A stretch of DNA of 16,928 bases, taken from NCBI GenBank assembly GCA_005793025.1, contig SXQI01000221.1, positions 1-16,928 of the forward strand. Direction: 5' to 3'. Positions 16,257 to 16,928 of the stretch are shown piece by piece. The notes below the pieces were generated by a model, which saw only the letters and a program-made list of their open reading frames with translations, was not told the DNA's origin and did not search any database. The translations under genes and the position numbers were made by a program. The DNA is from Verrucomicrobiales bacterium. Lineage in GTDB: Bacteria; Verrucomicrobiota; Verrucomicrobiia; Limisphaerales; SXQI01. The first letter of the stretch is position 1; every line of letters starts with the position of its first letter.

Positions 16257-16928
16257 TCAAGGAGCCTCGGTCTCTGTAAGGATTTGTCGGTAAATGAGAC
16301 GGGCGTGCTCGTAGGCCGCCTTTGCGGTCTGCAGTTCATCTGCGCGGATAAAGCGTTCCTTTTGCGACCAGCAGCGATCGACACCTTTAAGGCACCAATC
16401 GACACTGCGTTTGGAGGCACGAATCGGTTTGTCGGCGACGGTAATGAAAATGGGGTTGGTGTGCGACGAAGCGAGAACGCGCAGAGCAACCCAACTACTT
16501 TGAGCGATGGGGATTTTGAAATGCATGGGGCGAGTTACCCCATCTGCCAAAAGGTTGAGGCTCGCTACGGGAATGCCATTGACGATCACTTCAACGGGAA
16601 CCTCACGGCTCGATCCAATACGGGCCCGCTCTATATCCCAGTAGGGTTTTTGTTCCGGGGATCGTTTCTGGATCGCAACATTGGGTTCGACTCCCAAGAG
16701 AGCCGCAGCGCTTACCGAAATCTCGACCGCACCGGCTTTGGTGAGTTTGAGTTCACTCCCTTTTTCTCCCATCACAACGTTGTTGAGCTTGAAATCGAAC
16801 AGGTGACTCCGTCCATCGCTGACGTAATTTTTTCCTTCCCGGATGCCTTCGCACCAATCCTCATAATCAAGTTTCCCTGCCAGTTTTACGTAGGATCGAC
16901 CTAATCCGACGCGTTCACCGTAGATACA
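16257..16928 (-). CDS. CehA/McbA-like metallohydrolase, C-terminal fragment (runs off the right edge)
   Basis: The minus strand is open from the window edge to a TGA at 16257-16259, giving the last 223 residues of a larger protein. The first visible residues (CIYGERVGLGRSYVKLAG, then DYEDWCEGIREGKNYVSDGR) match the conserved segment seen near the C-terminal part of CehA/McbA-type PHP-fold metallohydrolases from Verrucomicrobiota and Planctomycetota. A beta-sandwich-like tail follows, with PIFITVADKPIRASKRSVDW and a helical end. A GTG at 16775 could be mistaken for a start, but the open frame and conserved sequence continue upstream of it. The metal-binding His and Asp residues would lie outside the window, so activity cannot be judged. 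It is probably the upstream gene of the three-gene minus-strand operon. Confidence 0.8.
   Translation of the reverse strand, partial: CIYGERVGLGRSYVKLAGKLDYEDWCEGIREGKNYVSDGRSHLFDFKLNNVVMGEKGSELKLTKAGAVEISVSAAALLGVEPNVAIQKRSPEQKPYWDIERARIGSSREVPVEVIVNGIPVASLNLLADGVTRPMHFKIPIAQSSWVALRVLASSHTNPIFITVADKPIRASKRSVDWCLKGVDRCWSQKERFIRADELQTAKAAYEHARLIYRQILTETEAP

Overview
The window looks like a chromosomal segment of a Gram-negative PVC-group bacterium, most likely Verrucomicrobiota (Pedosphaera/Limisphaerales-like). The case rests on a type II secretion (T2SS) operon with verrucomicrobial-style gene order and Gly-rich secretin N-domains, a Tat-targeted Gfo/Idh/MocA oxidoreductase beside a secreted PQQ-like beta-propeller and a CehA/McbA-type protein, a BspA-type leucine-rich surface protein, many starts without an obvious Shine-Dalgarno, and a palindromic REPIN-like intergenic repeat. 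The lineage is inferred from family knowledge; no marker RNA is present.

Layout. (1) 1-258, minus: N-terminus of a secreted BspA-type LRR protein, cut by the window edge. (2) 259-983: gene-free stretch with a symmetric REPIN-like repeat (442-599) and a strong G-quadruplex motif (868-901). (3) 984-1496, plus: small secreted Gly-rich protein. (4) 1559-13624, plus: twelve-gene T2SS/pseudopilus operon: gspE (ATPase), gspF (platform), gspG (major pseudopilin), gspH, I, J, K (minor pseudopilins), a GspL (PilM-PilN-like fusion), GspM/PilO-like, GspC/PilP-like, then the outer-membrane secretin encoded by two genes. The eight genes from gspH through the secretin N-domain gene overlap one another, five times as ATGA. 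(5) 13637-16928, minus: three co-directional genes (partial CehA/McbA-like metallohydrolase, PQQ-like beta-propeller, Gfo/Idh/MocA oxidoreductase) converging on the secretin operon with a 12-bp gap.

The genes work together as one envelope machine. GspE powers GspF/L/M, which assemble the GspG-K pseudopilus. The GspC-like protein links the inner-membrane platform to the periplasmic N-domains, and the secretin barrel forms the outer-membrane gate. No prepilin peptidase (GspO/PilD) and no pilotin are in view, so they would have to be elsewhere.

The most unusual feature is the secretin. It is not merely split into two genes: the break falls inside the last KH-like N-domain, in the Gly-rich loop between its two halves. 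The first protein carries N0, three complete N-domains and the beta-alpha first half of a fourth, ending in a Gly-rich tail. The second has its own signal peptide, a Gly-rich start, the matching second half of that domain and the complete secretin barrel. This implies that a ring domain is completed in trans by two separately exported chains.
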